Notes under the pieces: model-generated
What the model was told of the DNA's origin: nothing
Databases searched by the model: none
The model's input: the letters and a program-made list of their open reading frames with translations, nothing else
Shown: one piece after another, positions 8,009 to 16,145 of the stretch
How the letters are laid out: each line of letters begins with the position of its first letter
How positions within the stretch are numbered: position 1 is the first letter of the stretch
NCBI GenBank assembly: GCA_938015595.1
Contig: CALLPI010000008.1
Span: forward strand, 186,001 to 250,000
DNA length: 64,000 nt
Reading direction: 5' to 3'
Source of the DNA: an uncultured Saprospiraceae bacterium
Lineage (GTDB): Bacteria; Bacteroidota; Bacteroidia; Chitinophagales; Saprospiraceae
Program-made: the position numbers and the translations under genes

Positions 8009-9347
8009 TATCGCGATTGGCCTTGCAGTGCTGGGGCTTTGCCTTGGCCAAGTACTGCTTGCCCAGAATGCGGATTTGCAGCCCAAGAGCAATTCGCCTT
8101 ACTCTCGCTTTGGCCTGGGCGACCCAGCCGCACTACCCCTTACTGCCCCAAATGCCATGGCCGGTTTGAGCGCCGCCTTTCATGACCCCTTCTTTATGAA
8201 CATGGTCAATCCGGCTGCTCTTGGCCACCTAGCCACCACCGACTTCGAAACCGGCCTCTTTGCTAAATACAGCCGCCTGAGCGATGGTAATAATGCCGAT
8301 AACCTCTGGAGTGGCAACCTTAATTACCTCGCTCTCGGCTTCCCGTTGATCAATCCCATTAACCGGACTTTGGACAAAAAATCCAATGACCTGGGGCTGG
8401 GTATGGGCCTGGTGCTCCAGCCCTTCACTACTATGGGCTACGACCTCAGCACCGAGCAAACCTTTCCTGAAGTAGGCACAGCCCGTACTACGTTCAAAGG
8501 CAACGGTGGCACCTACCGGTTCATGTGGGGCAATGCCATCCGTTACAAACGCCTTGCTGCCGGCATCAATATCGGCTACCTCTTTGGCAAGCTCTCCTAC
8601 AACCGCACCGTAGAGTTTGCTGACATTGGCCCCACCTCCTACTATACCATCTACGTGGACGAACAGAGCGTAAGCAGCTTTCAGTGGAATGCCGGCGCTA
8701 TATGGACGACGCCCTTGCACAAAAGAGCAGAGAGTAGCAACCGCTCCCTGCGAGAGAAAAACCTAATCATCGGTTTGTATGGCAACTCTGCCACGGCCTT
8801 GCGCACTAATGACAGCCGCCTTTACGTGCGCGACAACCAAGCCTACAACGCTACTGACACCCTCGTGTTTGAGAATAATATCCGCAGCACTGGTGTGCTG
8901 CCCGGCGAGTACGTCGTAGGCATAACTTACGACCACACAGGCAAGCTGAAACTGGGTATCGAATATGGTGTCGGCTTGTGGAGCCAATATCGCAATCCGC
9001 TGCGCAATGAGCAATTGGCCGATACGCGTCGTATAGCCCTTGGGCTGGAGTACACTCCCGACCTTTACTCCTACAACAACTACTGGCAGCGGGTGCGCTA
9101 TCGGGCGGGAGCCTACTATCGTGCCGACCCCCGCACCATCAATGGCAACCAACTCTCCGACCTGGGCCTTAGTCTTGGTATGGGGCTCCCCGTCATTTTG
9201 CCCCGTCAGCAAACCTCATTCATTAACCTTACGTTAGAGGGCGGAAGCCTCGGCACAGCGCAAGCCCTCCGCGAAACGTATATAAGAATGACGCTTGGTT
9301 TCACGTTAAATGACAACTCTTGGTTTTTTAAACGCAAATTCAACTAA
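7992..9347 (+). CDS. Predicted outer-membrane beta-barrel protein
   Basis: 451 residues with a signal peptide (residues 1-~24, cut near VLLAQN). The mature protein opens with SPYSRFGLGDP, followed by an NAMAGLSAAFHDPFFMNMVNPAAL stretch (split: NAMAGLSAAFHD, then PFFMNMVNPAAL) that recalls FadL/PorV-type barrels, in which Asn-Pro-Ala motifs sit near the N-terminus. Alternating amphipathic strands and a terminal aromatic residue zone (SWFFKRKFN) support a barrel. It overlaps coaX by 17 nt and is followed 7 nt later by a TPR protein gene. No substrate can be assigned. It could be a T9SS or lipid-transport accessory, but nothing in the sequence proves this. Confidence 0.82.
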   Translation: MFNTRNIAIGLAVLGLCLGQVLLAQNADLQPKSNSPYSRFGLGDPAALPLTAPNAMAGLSAAFHDPFFMNMVNPAALGHLATTDFETGLFAKYSRLSDGNNADNLWSGNLNYLALGFPLINPINRTLDKKSNDLGLGMGLVLQPFTTMGYDLSTEQTFPEVGTARTTFKGNGGTYRFMWGNAIRYKRLAAGINIGYLFGKLSYNRTVEFADIGPTSYYTIYVDEQSVSSFQWNAGAIWTTPLHKRAESSNRSLREKNLIIGLYGNSATALRTNDSRLYVRDNQAYNATDTLVFENNIRSTGVLPGEYVVGITYDHTGKLKLGIEYGVGLWSQYRNPLRNEQLADTRRIALGLEYTPDLYSYNNYWQRVRYRAGAYYRADPRTINGNQLSDLGLSLGMGLPVILPRQQTSFINLTLEGGSLGTAQALRETYIRMTLGFTLNDNSWFFKRKFN

Positions 9348-9354
9348 AAAAACT

Positions 9355-10758
9355 ATGAAAATCCTGCGCAACCTGTCCTTTGCTTGTTTGTTCGTTGGCT
9401 TCACCTGGACTTACGCCGCCGGCCAATGCGAAACCTGGGTAAATTCTCCCAAGAAAGAGGATGCCGAAAACGCCCATGTCAACTACCGTCAGTATCTGAA
9501 AGGTAAAGAAGTGGCCGACCTCGAAAAAATGGACCCGGAGAACTTTCAGATTGCCTTCAACGAGTGGCAAAAAGCCTACTCTATAGCACCTGCCGCCGAC
9601 GGCCAGCGTGCCAGCCACTATCAGGATGGCCGTAGCCTGTATCGCGCCATGTACAATAAGGCTACTGACCCAGCCAAGAAAAAGGAGTACGCCGAAATCA
9701 TCATGCGCTTGTATGATGAGCAGATCAAGTGCTATAAAAACGAAGCTTTTTTGTTGGGCCGAAAAGGATGGGATATGTTTTACATGCCCGAGTACGGCCG
9801 TACCCAGGCTACTCTTGACGTCCTCAAGCGCTCGCTGGAGTTGGCCGGTAACAACGCCGAGTATATCATTTTTGACCCCATCTTCGAGATGATGGTACAA
9901 CAATTCCAGGCTGGCGACATGAGCAAGGCAGAAGCCCAGGCTCTCCACCAAAAGTCCATGGAGGTCATTGACTACAACATTGAGAAGAACGCCCGCCTCA
10001 AACAATACTACGAAACCACCAAGCTGCGTGTAGAGTCCATATTCTCTGCCATTGAAGAAGAAGTTTTCGACTGCGCCTACTTCAAAGACAAACTGGTGCC
10101 CAAGTACCGCGAAAACCCCGAAGATCATGAAGTAATTCGCTATATCTACAACAAACTGCGCCAGCAAGGCTGCGACGAAAACGAGCCAATCATGCAGGAA
10201 CTGAAGGCTAAGTACGTAGTCATTGCCTCTGCTATCAACGATAGCCTCCGCCAGAGCTACTATGCTGAAAACCCTGCTGTGCACGCCAAAGACCTCTACG
10301 ACAATGGCGAGTATAGCAAAGCCATTGAAAAATATCGCGAGGCTGCTGACAAAGAATCTGACAACAGTAAGAAAGCAGAATACTACCTGGCCATTGCTTC
10401 CATTTATTTCCGCAAACTTTCGCAGTACTCAGCTGCACGCGACAACGCACTACGGGCTGCCAACTTGCGCAAGGGCTGGGGGCAACCCTACCTGCTCATC
10501 GGCGATATGTACGCCACCTCGGCCCGTACCTGTGGTAGCGATGGCTACTCGCGTGGATTGGCTGTGTTGGCTGCTATTGACAAGTACGCCCAGGCCCGTA
10601 ACGTGGACAGCAGCGTAGCCGACGAAGCCAACCGCCGCATTGGCCGCATCAGCGGCGCAGTGCCCAGCGGTGAGGACATTCACCTGCGTGGTAAGGCTGG
10701 CAAAACAGATGTAGTACCCTGCTGGATTGGCGAAACTGTAAGGCTGCCGAATCTGTAG
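9355..10758 (+). CDS. Exported TPR-repeat protein, first of a tandem pair
   Basis: 467 residues from the ATG at 9355. That start gives a proper signal peptide (KILRNLSFACLFVGFTWTYA, cut before GQCE) and lies 7 nt after the preceding stop; an upstream in-frame ATG at 9310 overlaps that gene. The mature part is alpha-helical. Degenerate TPR-like helices occupy the middle, and a clear pair lies near residues 315-400 (DLYDNGEYSKAIEKYREAA, then YYLAIASIYFRKL). A C-terminal block WGQPYLLIGDMYA..CG..Cys-rich is shared with the next gene. Cysteines are spaced as if paired (CAYF, QGC, CG, PCWIG), consistent with the periplasm or surface. Role unknown. Confidence 0.85.
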   Translation: MKILRNLSFACLFVGFTWTYAAGQCETWVNSPKKEDAENAHVNYRQYLKGKEVADLEKMDPENFQIAFNEWQKAYSIAPAADGQRASHYQDGRSLYRAMYNKATDPAKKKEYAEIIMRLYDEQIKCYKNEAFLLGRKGWDMFYMPEYGRTQATLDVLKRSLELAGNNAEYIIFDPIFEMMVQQFQAGDMSKAEAQALHQKSMEVIDYNIEKNARLKQYYETTKLRVESIFSAIEEEVFDCAYFKDKLVPKYRENPEDHEVIRYIYNKLRQQGCDENEPIMQELKAKYVVIASAINDSLRQSYYAENPAVHAKDLYDNGEYSKAIEKYREAADKESDNSKKAEYYLAIASIYFRKLSQYSAARDNALRAANLRKGWGQPYLLIGDMYATSARTCGSDGYSRGLAVLAAIDKYAQARNVDSSVADEANRRIGRISGAVPSGEDIHLRGKAGKTDVVPCWIGETVRLPNL

Positions 10759-10771
10759 TATATGCCGCTGT

Positions 10772-10819
10772 ACAAGAGGAGGCCATCTCACACACTGTAG
10801 AAAGACGACCTCCTCTTGT
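10772..10819. terminator. 11-bp inverted repeat between the two TPR genes
   Basis: ACAAGAGGAGG (10772-10782) and CCTCCTCTTGT (10809-10819) are perfect complements separated by 26 nt. They sit 14 nt after the first TPR gene and 41 nt before the second. A transcript would fold into a stable hairpin. It could attenuate read-through, protect the upstream mRNA, or act as a binding site. No long T-tract follows directly. Confidence 0.55.
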
Positions 10820-10859
10820 GCTTGTCATTGATTTTGCGTACTTTAAAAAACCAAACAAC

Positions 10860-12326
10860 ATGCTTGCGAAAACGCTTCGGGTTGCGTGGCTTTTAAGCCT
10901 CCTGGCAGGCATAGCTGCGGCAGCTTGCTCGCCCAAAACTGGACAGAAAACCGCTGATGCGCCAACCAAAGAGCAACCCACCAAGCCTGCCCCCCCAACT
11001 ACCCCCGCCTCAGACAAGCTCAGCCCCTGTGCCAACTTCGACAACGCGCCCAGCAAGGACGATGCCACCACGCATTACGTCCTATACCGTGACTTTTTGA
11101 AGGCCGGCGACTGGAACCAAGCTTTCGACTATTGGAAGAAAGTCTTTGCTGTAGCCCCTGCCGCCGATGGTAAGCGCAATACGCTCTACATGGACGGCAT
11201 CCGCTTTTATGAGCATTTTTATAGCCAAAGTAAAGACTCGCTCCAAAAAGAGGGCTACATAGACCGCATTTTTGAGCTGTATCGTGGTGTGGATAGTTGC
11301 TTCTACGACGGAGGGTTTGCTACCGCCCGCAAGGCCTTTGACCTGTTTTACAAATATCCGCACCGAGCCTCCAAAGAGGAAGTCTTCCGCCTCTTTGAAT
11401 CTGCCATCAAGCAAGACGGCGATAAAATCCGCGATTTCATTATCAACCCCTTCACTGCCCTACTTGTAGAAATGCACGAGGATGGCAAGGTAAGCGATGC
11501 TGATGCCCGCAAGTACGATCGCATCATCCGCGACACCATTGCTAAAGGCCTGGCTAACTGCAAAGATAAGGACTGTGAGCGCTGGAAAGTCATACAGGAT
11601 TACGCTCCGGCTCGCCTCGAGTATTTTGAAACGGTAAAAGGCTTCTACGACTGTGCCTACTACAAAGCTAAGTACTACGGGGAGTTTGAAGCCAACCCAG
11701 ATGACTGCGACATCATTCGCAACGTCTTCAGTTACTTGCGCTGGGCTGGCTGCTCTGAAAACGACGCCCAAATGGCTTCACTGATCAAAAAAGGCAACGA
11801 ACTGTGCGTGGAGCGCGAACGCGGCCCAGCTGCCGTGGCCTATGAGTGCCTGCGCAATGCCGACTACCGCTGCGCCATTGAAGGGCTGACTAAGGCCGCC
11901 AATGAAACCAATGACCCCGTGCAAAAGGGCAACTACCTGCTCACAGTAGGCAAAATTTACTATGCGCATCTCAAGAACTACCCACGTGCGCGCCAGTCTT
12001 TCCTGCAAGCAGCCGAAGCCCGTAGCGGCTGGGGCGAGCCTTACCTTTGGATTGGCCGCCTGTATGCCTCTAGCGGCCCATTGTGTGGTCCTGGTAGGGG
12101 CTGGGACAGCCAAATCGTAGTGTGGCCAGCCATTGACAAATGGGAGCATGCTAAGCGCATAGACCCCTCTGCCGCCCGCGAAGCCAACAAGTGGATTGCC
12201 CAATACGAACAATATATGCCCGACCGCTCGGAGGTGTTCTCCCGACTACTCAAAGATGGCGACCCCTTCTTTGTAGGCTGTTGGATACAAGAACGCACCA
12301 CGGTGCGCTCGGCCAAAACCCAGTAA
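10860..12326 (+). CDS. TPR-repeat lipoprotein, second of a tandem pair
   Basis: 488 residues from the ATG at 10860. This start gives a lipoprotein signal ending in a lipobox with Cys23 (GIAAAACSP), followed by a Lys/Pro/Thr-rich spacer to about residue 55. The rest aligns by eye with the preceding protein: both have (Y/F)xxAPAADGxR, an (A)Y(F/Y)K tyrosine-rich middle with cysteines, ADYRCAIEGLTKAA for the TPR helix, and a WGEPYLWIGRLYASSGPLCG C-terminal block. The pair are therefore tandem duplicates, one soluble or exported and one lipid-anchored. It is followed 7 nt later by the aldose epimerase gene. The lipobox has Ala at -1 and -3, acceptable for signal peptidase II. Confidence 0.87.
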   Translation: MLAKTLRVAWLLSLLAGIAAAACSPKTGQKTADAPTKEQPTKPAPPTTPASDKLSPCANFDNAPSKDDATTHYVLYRDFLKAGDWNQAFDYWKKVFAVAPAADGKRNTLYMDGIRFYEHFYSQSKDSLQKEGYIDRIFELYRGVDSCFYDGGFATARKAFDLFYKYPHRASKEEVFRLFESAIKQDGDKIRDFIINPFTALLVEMHEDGKVSDADARKYDRIIRDTIAKGLANCKDKDCERWKVIQDYAPARLEYFETVKGFYDCAYYKAKYYGEFEANPDDCDIIRNVFSYLRWAGCSENDAQMASLIKKGNELCVERERGPAAVAYECLRNADYRCAIEGLTKAANETNDPVQKGNYLLTVGKIYYAHLKNYPRARQSFLQAAEARSGWGEPYLWIGRLYASSGPLCGPGRGWDSQIVVWPAIDKWEHAKRIDPSAAREANKWIAQYEQYMPDRSEVFSRLLKDGDPFFVGCWIQERTTVRSAKTQ

Positions 12327-12333
12327 CTGCGGT

Positions 12334-13299
12334 ATGTTCCAGCATTTCATCGAACCCTTTGGCGCATTTCAAAAGCACGTGCTCCAAAGCCCGGATGGCA
12401 GGCAACGCCTGGCTGTAGTGCCTGACTACGGTGCTCATTTGCTTGAGTTGCAACTGCATGGTACGCCCGTACTGGATGGATACGCCACCCCCGATGAAAT
12501 GCTGGAAGGCCGCTACGGTAAGAACATCATACTGTATCCGTTTCCCAACCGCCTTAAGGAGGGCAAATATGAATGGGCCGGCCGGCAGTATCAGTTTCCT
12601 ATCAACGACCCAGATACTGGCAATGCGCTGCACGGCTTCGGCAAAGACAAACCGCTGCTGGTAGAACGCGTAGATACTGCTAGGCACGCTGCCTCCATCA
12701 CTTGCCTGCGCTACGAGCCAGGCGATACCCCGGCCTATCCCTTTCCCATTGCCTTTGCCATTACGTTCACCCTGTGCAATGAAGGTGCTTTGGAGGTGGA
12801 CTTGTCCCTGACAAACTACCACGAAAGCCCCATACCCGTAGGCATGGGCTGGCATCCCTATTTCCGGCTGGGCTCTAGCGCCGACAACATGCGCCTGCAA
12901 TTACCCCCTTGCCGCCGCGTGGAAGTTGATGCTACTATGATTCCCACCGGCCAATTATTGGAAGACACCCGTTTTGCAGAGTTGCAAGCCATCAACGGCC
13001 AGGAAATAGACAATTGTTTTGCGCTGGACAATACAGAACTGCCCTATGCAGAAGTGGTGCTGGAGGGCGCTTTGGGCCGTTTGCACTATCGGCAGCAAAC
13101 CGGGCCGGGCAAGTTCAACTTCTTGCAGGTATTCGTACCGCCGCACCGTGCTTCTATAGCCATAGAACCGATGACCTGCAACATTGACGCTTTCCACAAT
13201 AACATGGGGCTGATTGTGCTGGAGCCACAGCAACAGGCTGTCGCAGGAGTGCGCATCGCATTTGAGGTAAGTGGAAAGTACGGACAAGCTCAAAGGTGA
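12334..13299 (+). CDS. Aldose 1-epimerase family protein
   Basis: 321 residues of galactose-mutarotase-like beta-sandwich. It interconverts alpha and beta anomers of aldoses. Visible signatures are NGR/NRLKEGKYEWAGRQYQ, ALHGFGKDKP with the first His, MGWHPYFRLG with the second His, and the C-terminal catalytic Glu in ASIAIEPMTCNIDAF. No signal peptide is present, so it acts in the cytosol. It is last in the run coaX - barrel - TPR - TPR and starts 7 nt after the TPR lipoprotein. It could serve the maltose/glucose metabolism implied by the GH65 and beta-PGM genes at 61.6-64 kb. Hexose-6-P epimerase relatives cannot be excluded. Confidence 0.9.
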   Translation: MFQHFIEPFGAFQKHVLQSPDGRQRLAVVPDYGAHLLELQLHGTPVLDGYATPDEMLEGRYGKNIILYPFPNRLKEGKYEWAGRQYQFPINDPDTGNALHGFGKDKPLLVERVDTARHAASITCLRYEPGDTPAYPFPIAFAITFTLCNEGALEVDLSLTNYHESPIPVGMGWHPYFRLGSSADNMRLQLPPCRRVEVDATMIPTGQLLEDTRFAELQAINGQEIDNCFALDNTELPYAEVVLEGALGRLHYRQQTGPGKFNFLQVFVPPHRASIAIEPMTCNIDAFHNNMGLIVLEPQQQAVAGVRIAFEVSGKYGQAQR

Positions 13300-13321
13300 A
13301 ATAAACTGAATAGCAATCTCA

Positions 13322-14383
13322 CTACTCCTGCGCAGTGGCAAATTTGCCCTGCCATTTCAGCGCGACATTGACCAACAAGATCAGTACCGGTACTTCGATG
13401 AGTGGCCCTACTACGCAGGCAAAGGCTTCGCCGGAGTGAATGCCAAATACGGCTACGGCCACAGCTATGCCCAGCTCAAAATTGTTGCCAGCAGCAGTGA
13501 AAGCCAGTGATGTGGACTTGGCATAATCGGCGCCTGCCTTTTTGCTGATGAAAAACGCCGCAAAAAACATGATGACAAAATAAAAAACCAGTGGGATGGC
13601 AATCCTGACCACATCCAGGGGAATATTGACAATCAACTTGCCCTTCAGGCTGAACATCGCTACAATGGTGAATAACAGGGCGATGAGCGTAATCGGGCTG
13701 ATTTTGGGAATAAACACCCGATTGTACCACTCCTTGCCCTTGGCTCGAATGAGCAGGTAGCGCGTCAGCATGCCCGCAAAGAAAGGAATACCCAGGTAAA
13801 TCAGCACGCTCTCGGCAATTTGGCCAATGCTGACTTCCACCAGCGCGCCAGGCATGCCAAACAGGCTAGGAAGATACGTTACAAAAATATAAGCATACAA
13901 GCTGTAAAACAGCACCTGGAAGATACTGTTGAACGCTACCAAGCCGGCCACGTACTCGTTGTCGCCTTTGGCTAAGTTGTTCCACACTATCACCATGGCA
14001 ATACAGCGGGCAATACCAATGAGGATCAGCCCAGTCATGTATTCAGGCTTGTCGGGCAAGAAGATTATGGCCAGTACAAACATTAGCAGGGGGCCAATGA
14101 CCCAGTTTTGCAGTAGCGAAATGACTAGGATTTTCCTATTGCGAAACACCTTGTGCAGCTCTTCGTATTTCACTTTGGCCAACGGCGGAAACATCATCAA
14201 GATCAAGCCAATGGCGATGGGGATATTGGTGGTGCCTACCTGAAAGCGGTTGATCAATTGCTCAGTTTCCGGTATAAAATACCCGATGGCCACGCCTGTG
14301 CCCATGGCCAGAAAAATCCATAAGGTAAGGTAGCGATCGAGAAAAGAGAGTTGTTTGCGCTTGTCTAATAATGCGTTTTGCAT
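13322..14383 (-). CDS. ACR3-family arsenite efflux permease
   Basis: 353 residues from the ATG at 14383, with about ten membrane segments. ACR3 proteins expel As(OH)3 using the proton gradient. The family hallmark Cys lies in [19 protein letters not shown] in the fourth helix, and the discontinuous-helix region [23 protein letters not shown] is intact, with a final [16 protein letters not shown]. No arsR, arsC or arsenite methylase gene is adjacent, so it stands as a single-gene resistance determinant or forms part of a scattered set. It converges with the aldose epimerase gene (22 nt between). A 6-bp palindrome lies 60 nt upstream. Confidence 0.94.
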   Translation of the reverse strand: MQNALLDKRKQLSFLDRYLTLWIFLAMGTGVAIGYFIPETEQLINRFQVGTTNIPIAIGLILMMFPPLAKVKYEELHKVFRNRKILVISLLQNWVIGPLLMFVLAIIFLPDKPEYMTGLILIGIARCIAMVIVWNNLAKGDNEYVAGLVAFNSIFQVLFYSLYAYIFVTYLPSLFGMPGALVEVSIGQIAESVLIYLGIPFFAGMLTRYLLIRAKGKEWYNRVFIPKISPITLIALLFTIVAMFSLKGKLIVNIPLDVVRIAIPLVFYFVIMFFAAFFISKKAGADYAKSTSLAFTAAGNNFELGIAVAVAVFGIHSGEAFACVVGPLIEVPVLILLVNVALKWQGKFATAQE

Positions 14384-14443
14384 AGCTTGATATTGAATGC
14401 TTAGGCGCCCAGAGGGCTGTTTTAAAAAGCACAAGGTACAGCG

Positions 14444-14459
14444 CCGAAATTATTTTCGG
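14444..14459. repeat. Small palindrome upstream of the ACR3 gene
   Basis: CCGAAA-TTAT-TTTCGG, a perfect 6-bp inverted repeat with a 4-nt centre. It lies between the ACR3 start (14383) and the divergent tRNA-Asn promoter (14506). It might be an operator, but does not resemble a known ArsR site. Confidence 0.35.
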
Positions 14460-14505
14460 AGCTTGGCGAAGATTATTTTTTGTAAAAAAAATTGTCGGCT
14501 ATATC

Positions 14506-14536
14506 TTGCGCGGTCTCGTAAATTGCCTTACCTTTG
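14506..14536 (+). promoter_or_regulatory. Promoter of tRNA-Asn
   Basis: TTG (14506-14508), 20 nt spacer, then TACCTTTG (14529-14536). This matches the Bacteroidota housekeeping pattern TTG-N19/20-TAnnTTTG. Transcription would begin near 14541, about 25 nt before the mature tRNA 5' end. Confidence 0.72.
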
Positions 14537-14565
14537 CGTCGCTCTTTTAAAAAGGGTTGCCTTTT

Positions 14566-14639
14566 GCTCCAGTAGCTCAGTTGGTTAGAGCGGCGGACTG
14601 TTAATCCGTAGGTCCTAGGTTCAAGTCCTAGCTGGAGCG
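14566..14639 (+). tRNA. tRNA-Asn (GTT)
   Basis: 74 nt without encoded CCA. The acceptor stem GCTCCAG/CTGGAGC pairs perfectly with discriminator G. D-arm GCTC-AGTTGGTTA-GAGC, anticodon arm GCGGA-CTGTTAA-TCCGT with anticodon GTT, and T arm CTAGG-TTCAAGT-CCTAG are all intact. It is a single-gene unit with its own promoter upstream and a rho-independent terminator directly downstream. Confidence 0.96.
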
Positions 14640-14645
14640 CCTCCA

Positions 14646-14674
14646 AGCTCTGCAAGTCATTGCAGGGCTTTTTT
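14646..14674 (+). terminator. Rho-independent terminator of tRNA-Asn
   Basis: A 10-bp stem (14646-14655 with 14660-14669, one G-T pair, loop GTCA) followed by a run of six T at 14669-14674. It begins 7 nt after the mature tRNA 3' end. This is the clearest intrinsic terminator seen in the window. Confidence 0.85.
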
Positions 14675-14824
14675 GATGCCTTCAGGTGTGGTTTTTTGAA
14701 GTGCACTTTGTGTTCGCGTTAGTTTTTGCAGAAGCAGCACGTGTGCAGGTTTGTGCAAGGCAAGCAAAGAGTGCAAAGATTTTCACCGTTTTCGGAGCTT
14801 GAGTTCCCGTATGCTGTTGCTGTA

Positions 14825-15364
14825 CTAGCCTCCAAAATCAAACTCCTTCCACACCACCCACCTTCCCTCTTGCAATTGCAGCAGCGTCAGCGCCTTCACG
14901 AGGCAAGTGCGTTCGTATGGCACAGTAGAAAAATGCGCCCAAGCCGGCTCAAACATAGCCTCACTCAAGTCTCGGTGTGCAATGGTCATGTGCGGATGGA
15001 AGCGCTGAGCGCGCTTTTCTTCCAGCCGGATCGTGCGCGCCAAGTGGTAGAGAAGTGCTCGCTGCAGCGCCGACAGCACCTTGTTGGGAGCGACATCAAC
15101 GTAAATGACCCTCGGTGCGAAGCAACTGAATCCTTTGAGTTGCAGTGTAAACGCCTGTTGCTGCGCGGCAAACGTCGCTAGGGTATCTTCCAATTCTGCG
15201 TCTCGGGATAGCATCCACCTAAAGGGTGGAAAAAGGGTGATGTGCGGCGGTGAGCGCAAAGCATGGGCAGCTCCAAAATACGCCTGCATCTGGCGCTTGA
15301 ATGCTGTGACTTCCGCTGAAATGGTTTCGTCGGGTAGTAAAGCAATAAAATAGAGCTGGCTCAT
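14825..15364 (-). CDS. 2H phosphoesterase (2'-5' RNA ligase / CPDase family)
   Basis: 179-residue LigT-like protein with the two catalytic His-x-Thr motifs: HIT at His41 (RSPPHITLFPPF) and HMT at His125 (RFHPHMTIAHRDL). The spacing suits the 2H fold. Bacterial members (ThpR) hydrolyse 2',3'-cyclic phosphate ends of RNA and can reversibly join tRNA halves by a 2'-5' bond; the in vivo substrate is uncertain. It lies between tRNA-Asn and a divergently transcribed ECF sigma factor, with a large inverted repeat in the shared upstream region. Confidence 0.9.
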   Translation of the reverse strand: MSQLYFIALLPDETISAEVTAFKRQMQAYFGAAHALRSPPHITLFPPFRWMLSRDAELEDTLATFAAQQQAFTLQLKGFSCFAPRVIYVDVAPNKVLSALQRALLYHLARTIRLEEKRAQRFHPHMTIAHRDLSEAMFEPAWAHFSTVPYERTCLVKALTLLQLQEGRWVVWKEFDFGG

Positions 15365-15392
15365 GGTAGCGCGTGTTTATACTTCGACTCGT

Positions 15393-15434
15393 CAAGTTTT
15401 GTGCACAACATCTGCAAATTATGTACAAAACTTG
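15393..15434. repeat. Inverted repeat in the divergent ligT-like/sigma intergenic region
   Basis: CAAGTTTTGT (15393-15402) and ACAAAACTTG (15425-15434) are perfect complements. Pairing continues inwards through one G-T and two more pairs, giving a 13-position arm with a 16-nt centre. It lies 29 nt upstream of the 2H phosphoesterase ATG and 118 nt upstream of the sigma factor ATG. Possible operator or 5'-UTR hairpin. Confidence 0.5.
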
Positions 15435-15551
15435 GCATTGCTCAGTATACAATGGCAAGATAGCGGAATCGCATCGAAAAAAAGCGCCTTTTGGTCGAAC
15501 ATCCCCTTCGGGATATAAAGTTTATTAAGGCATTACAAAGCGCGTTATGCT

Positions 15552-16097
15552 ATGCAGAACGAAACTGACGCACACCTCCTTGTACAACTGAAGCAAGGGC
15601 ATAAGGCTGCTCTTCAGGCTGTTTTCGAAGCCCGTTACTCGGAGGTGTGCCGCGCTATCTTCCGGCTCGTGCCCAACCAGAGCACCATGCAAGACTTGGC
15701 TCAGGAGGTATTTGTCAAACTCTGGGAAAAACGCGAACAGATCGTCATCAACAGTTCTCTGGCTACTTACCTACGCCGCATGGCTGTCAATGAAGCACTG
15801 ATGTACCTACGTCGGCAGCGTTTTTTTGAAGGCGAAGACAGCCTTGCTGCTTTGCCTACCGACGGCGATCACCTGGCCGAAACCTTGATGCTGCACCACG
15901 ATTTGCAAGACACGCTTCAGCAGGCCTTACGAGCACTGCCACCCCGTTGCCGGCTAGTATTTCAGCTCAGCCGTTTTGAAGGAATGACCTACCGGGAGAT
16001 TGCCGACTACACCGGCACCTCCCTCAAAACCGTAGAAAACCAAATGGGTAAAGTGCTGAAAATCTTGCGCAAACTCCTGGCCGAGTTTCTTTCCTGA
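15552..16097 (+). CDS. ECF-type RNA polymerase sigma factor
   Basis: 181 residues. Region 2 spans ~25-95 (RAIFRLVPNQSTMQDLAQEVFVKLWEKR, written here in part as QDLAQEVFVKLWEKR) and region 4 spans ~120-175 (LPPRCRLVFQLSRFEGMTY, then REIADYTGTSLKTVENQMGK). It lacks region 3, as ECF factors do. The closest style is the Bacteroidota sigma-70 ECF group that usually pairs with FecR-type anti-sigma genes, but no anti-sigma gene is adjacent: polA begins 48 nt downstream. A hairpin-forming CCC-CTTC-GGG lies in its leader around 15503-15517. Control is unknown. Confidence 0.93.
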   Translation: MQNETDAHLLVQLKQGHKAALQAVFEARYSEVCRAIFRLVPNQSTMQDLAQEVFVKLWEKREQIVINSSLATYLRRMAVNEALMYLRRQRFFEGEDSLAALPTDGDHLAETLMLHHDLQDTLQQALRALPPRCRLVFQLSRFEGMTYREIADYTGTSLKTVENQMGKVLKILRKLLAEFLS

Positions 16098-16145
16098 GAA
16101 AATGCCTATCTTGCCCTCTCAACTAAAAAAGCTACCCGCTGCCTT

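Noticed and set aside
9340-10284. A 314-codon minus-strand frame opposite the first TPR gene.
   Set aside because: The plus-strand protein has a signal peptide and TPR helices shared with its neighbour. The opposite frame has no recognisable features.
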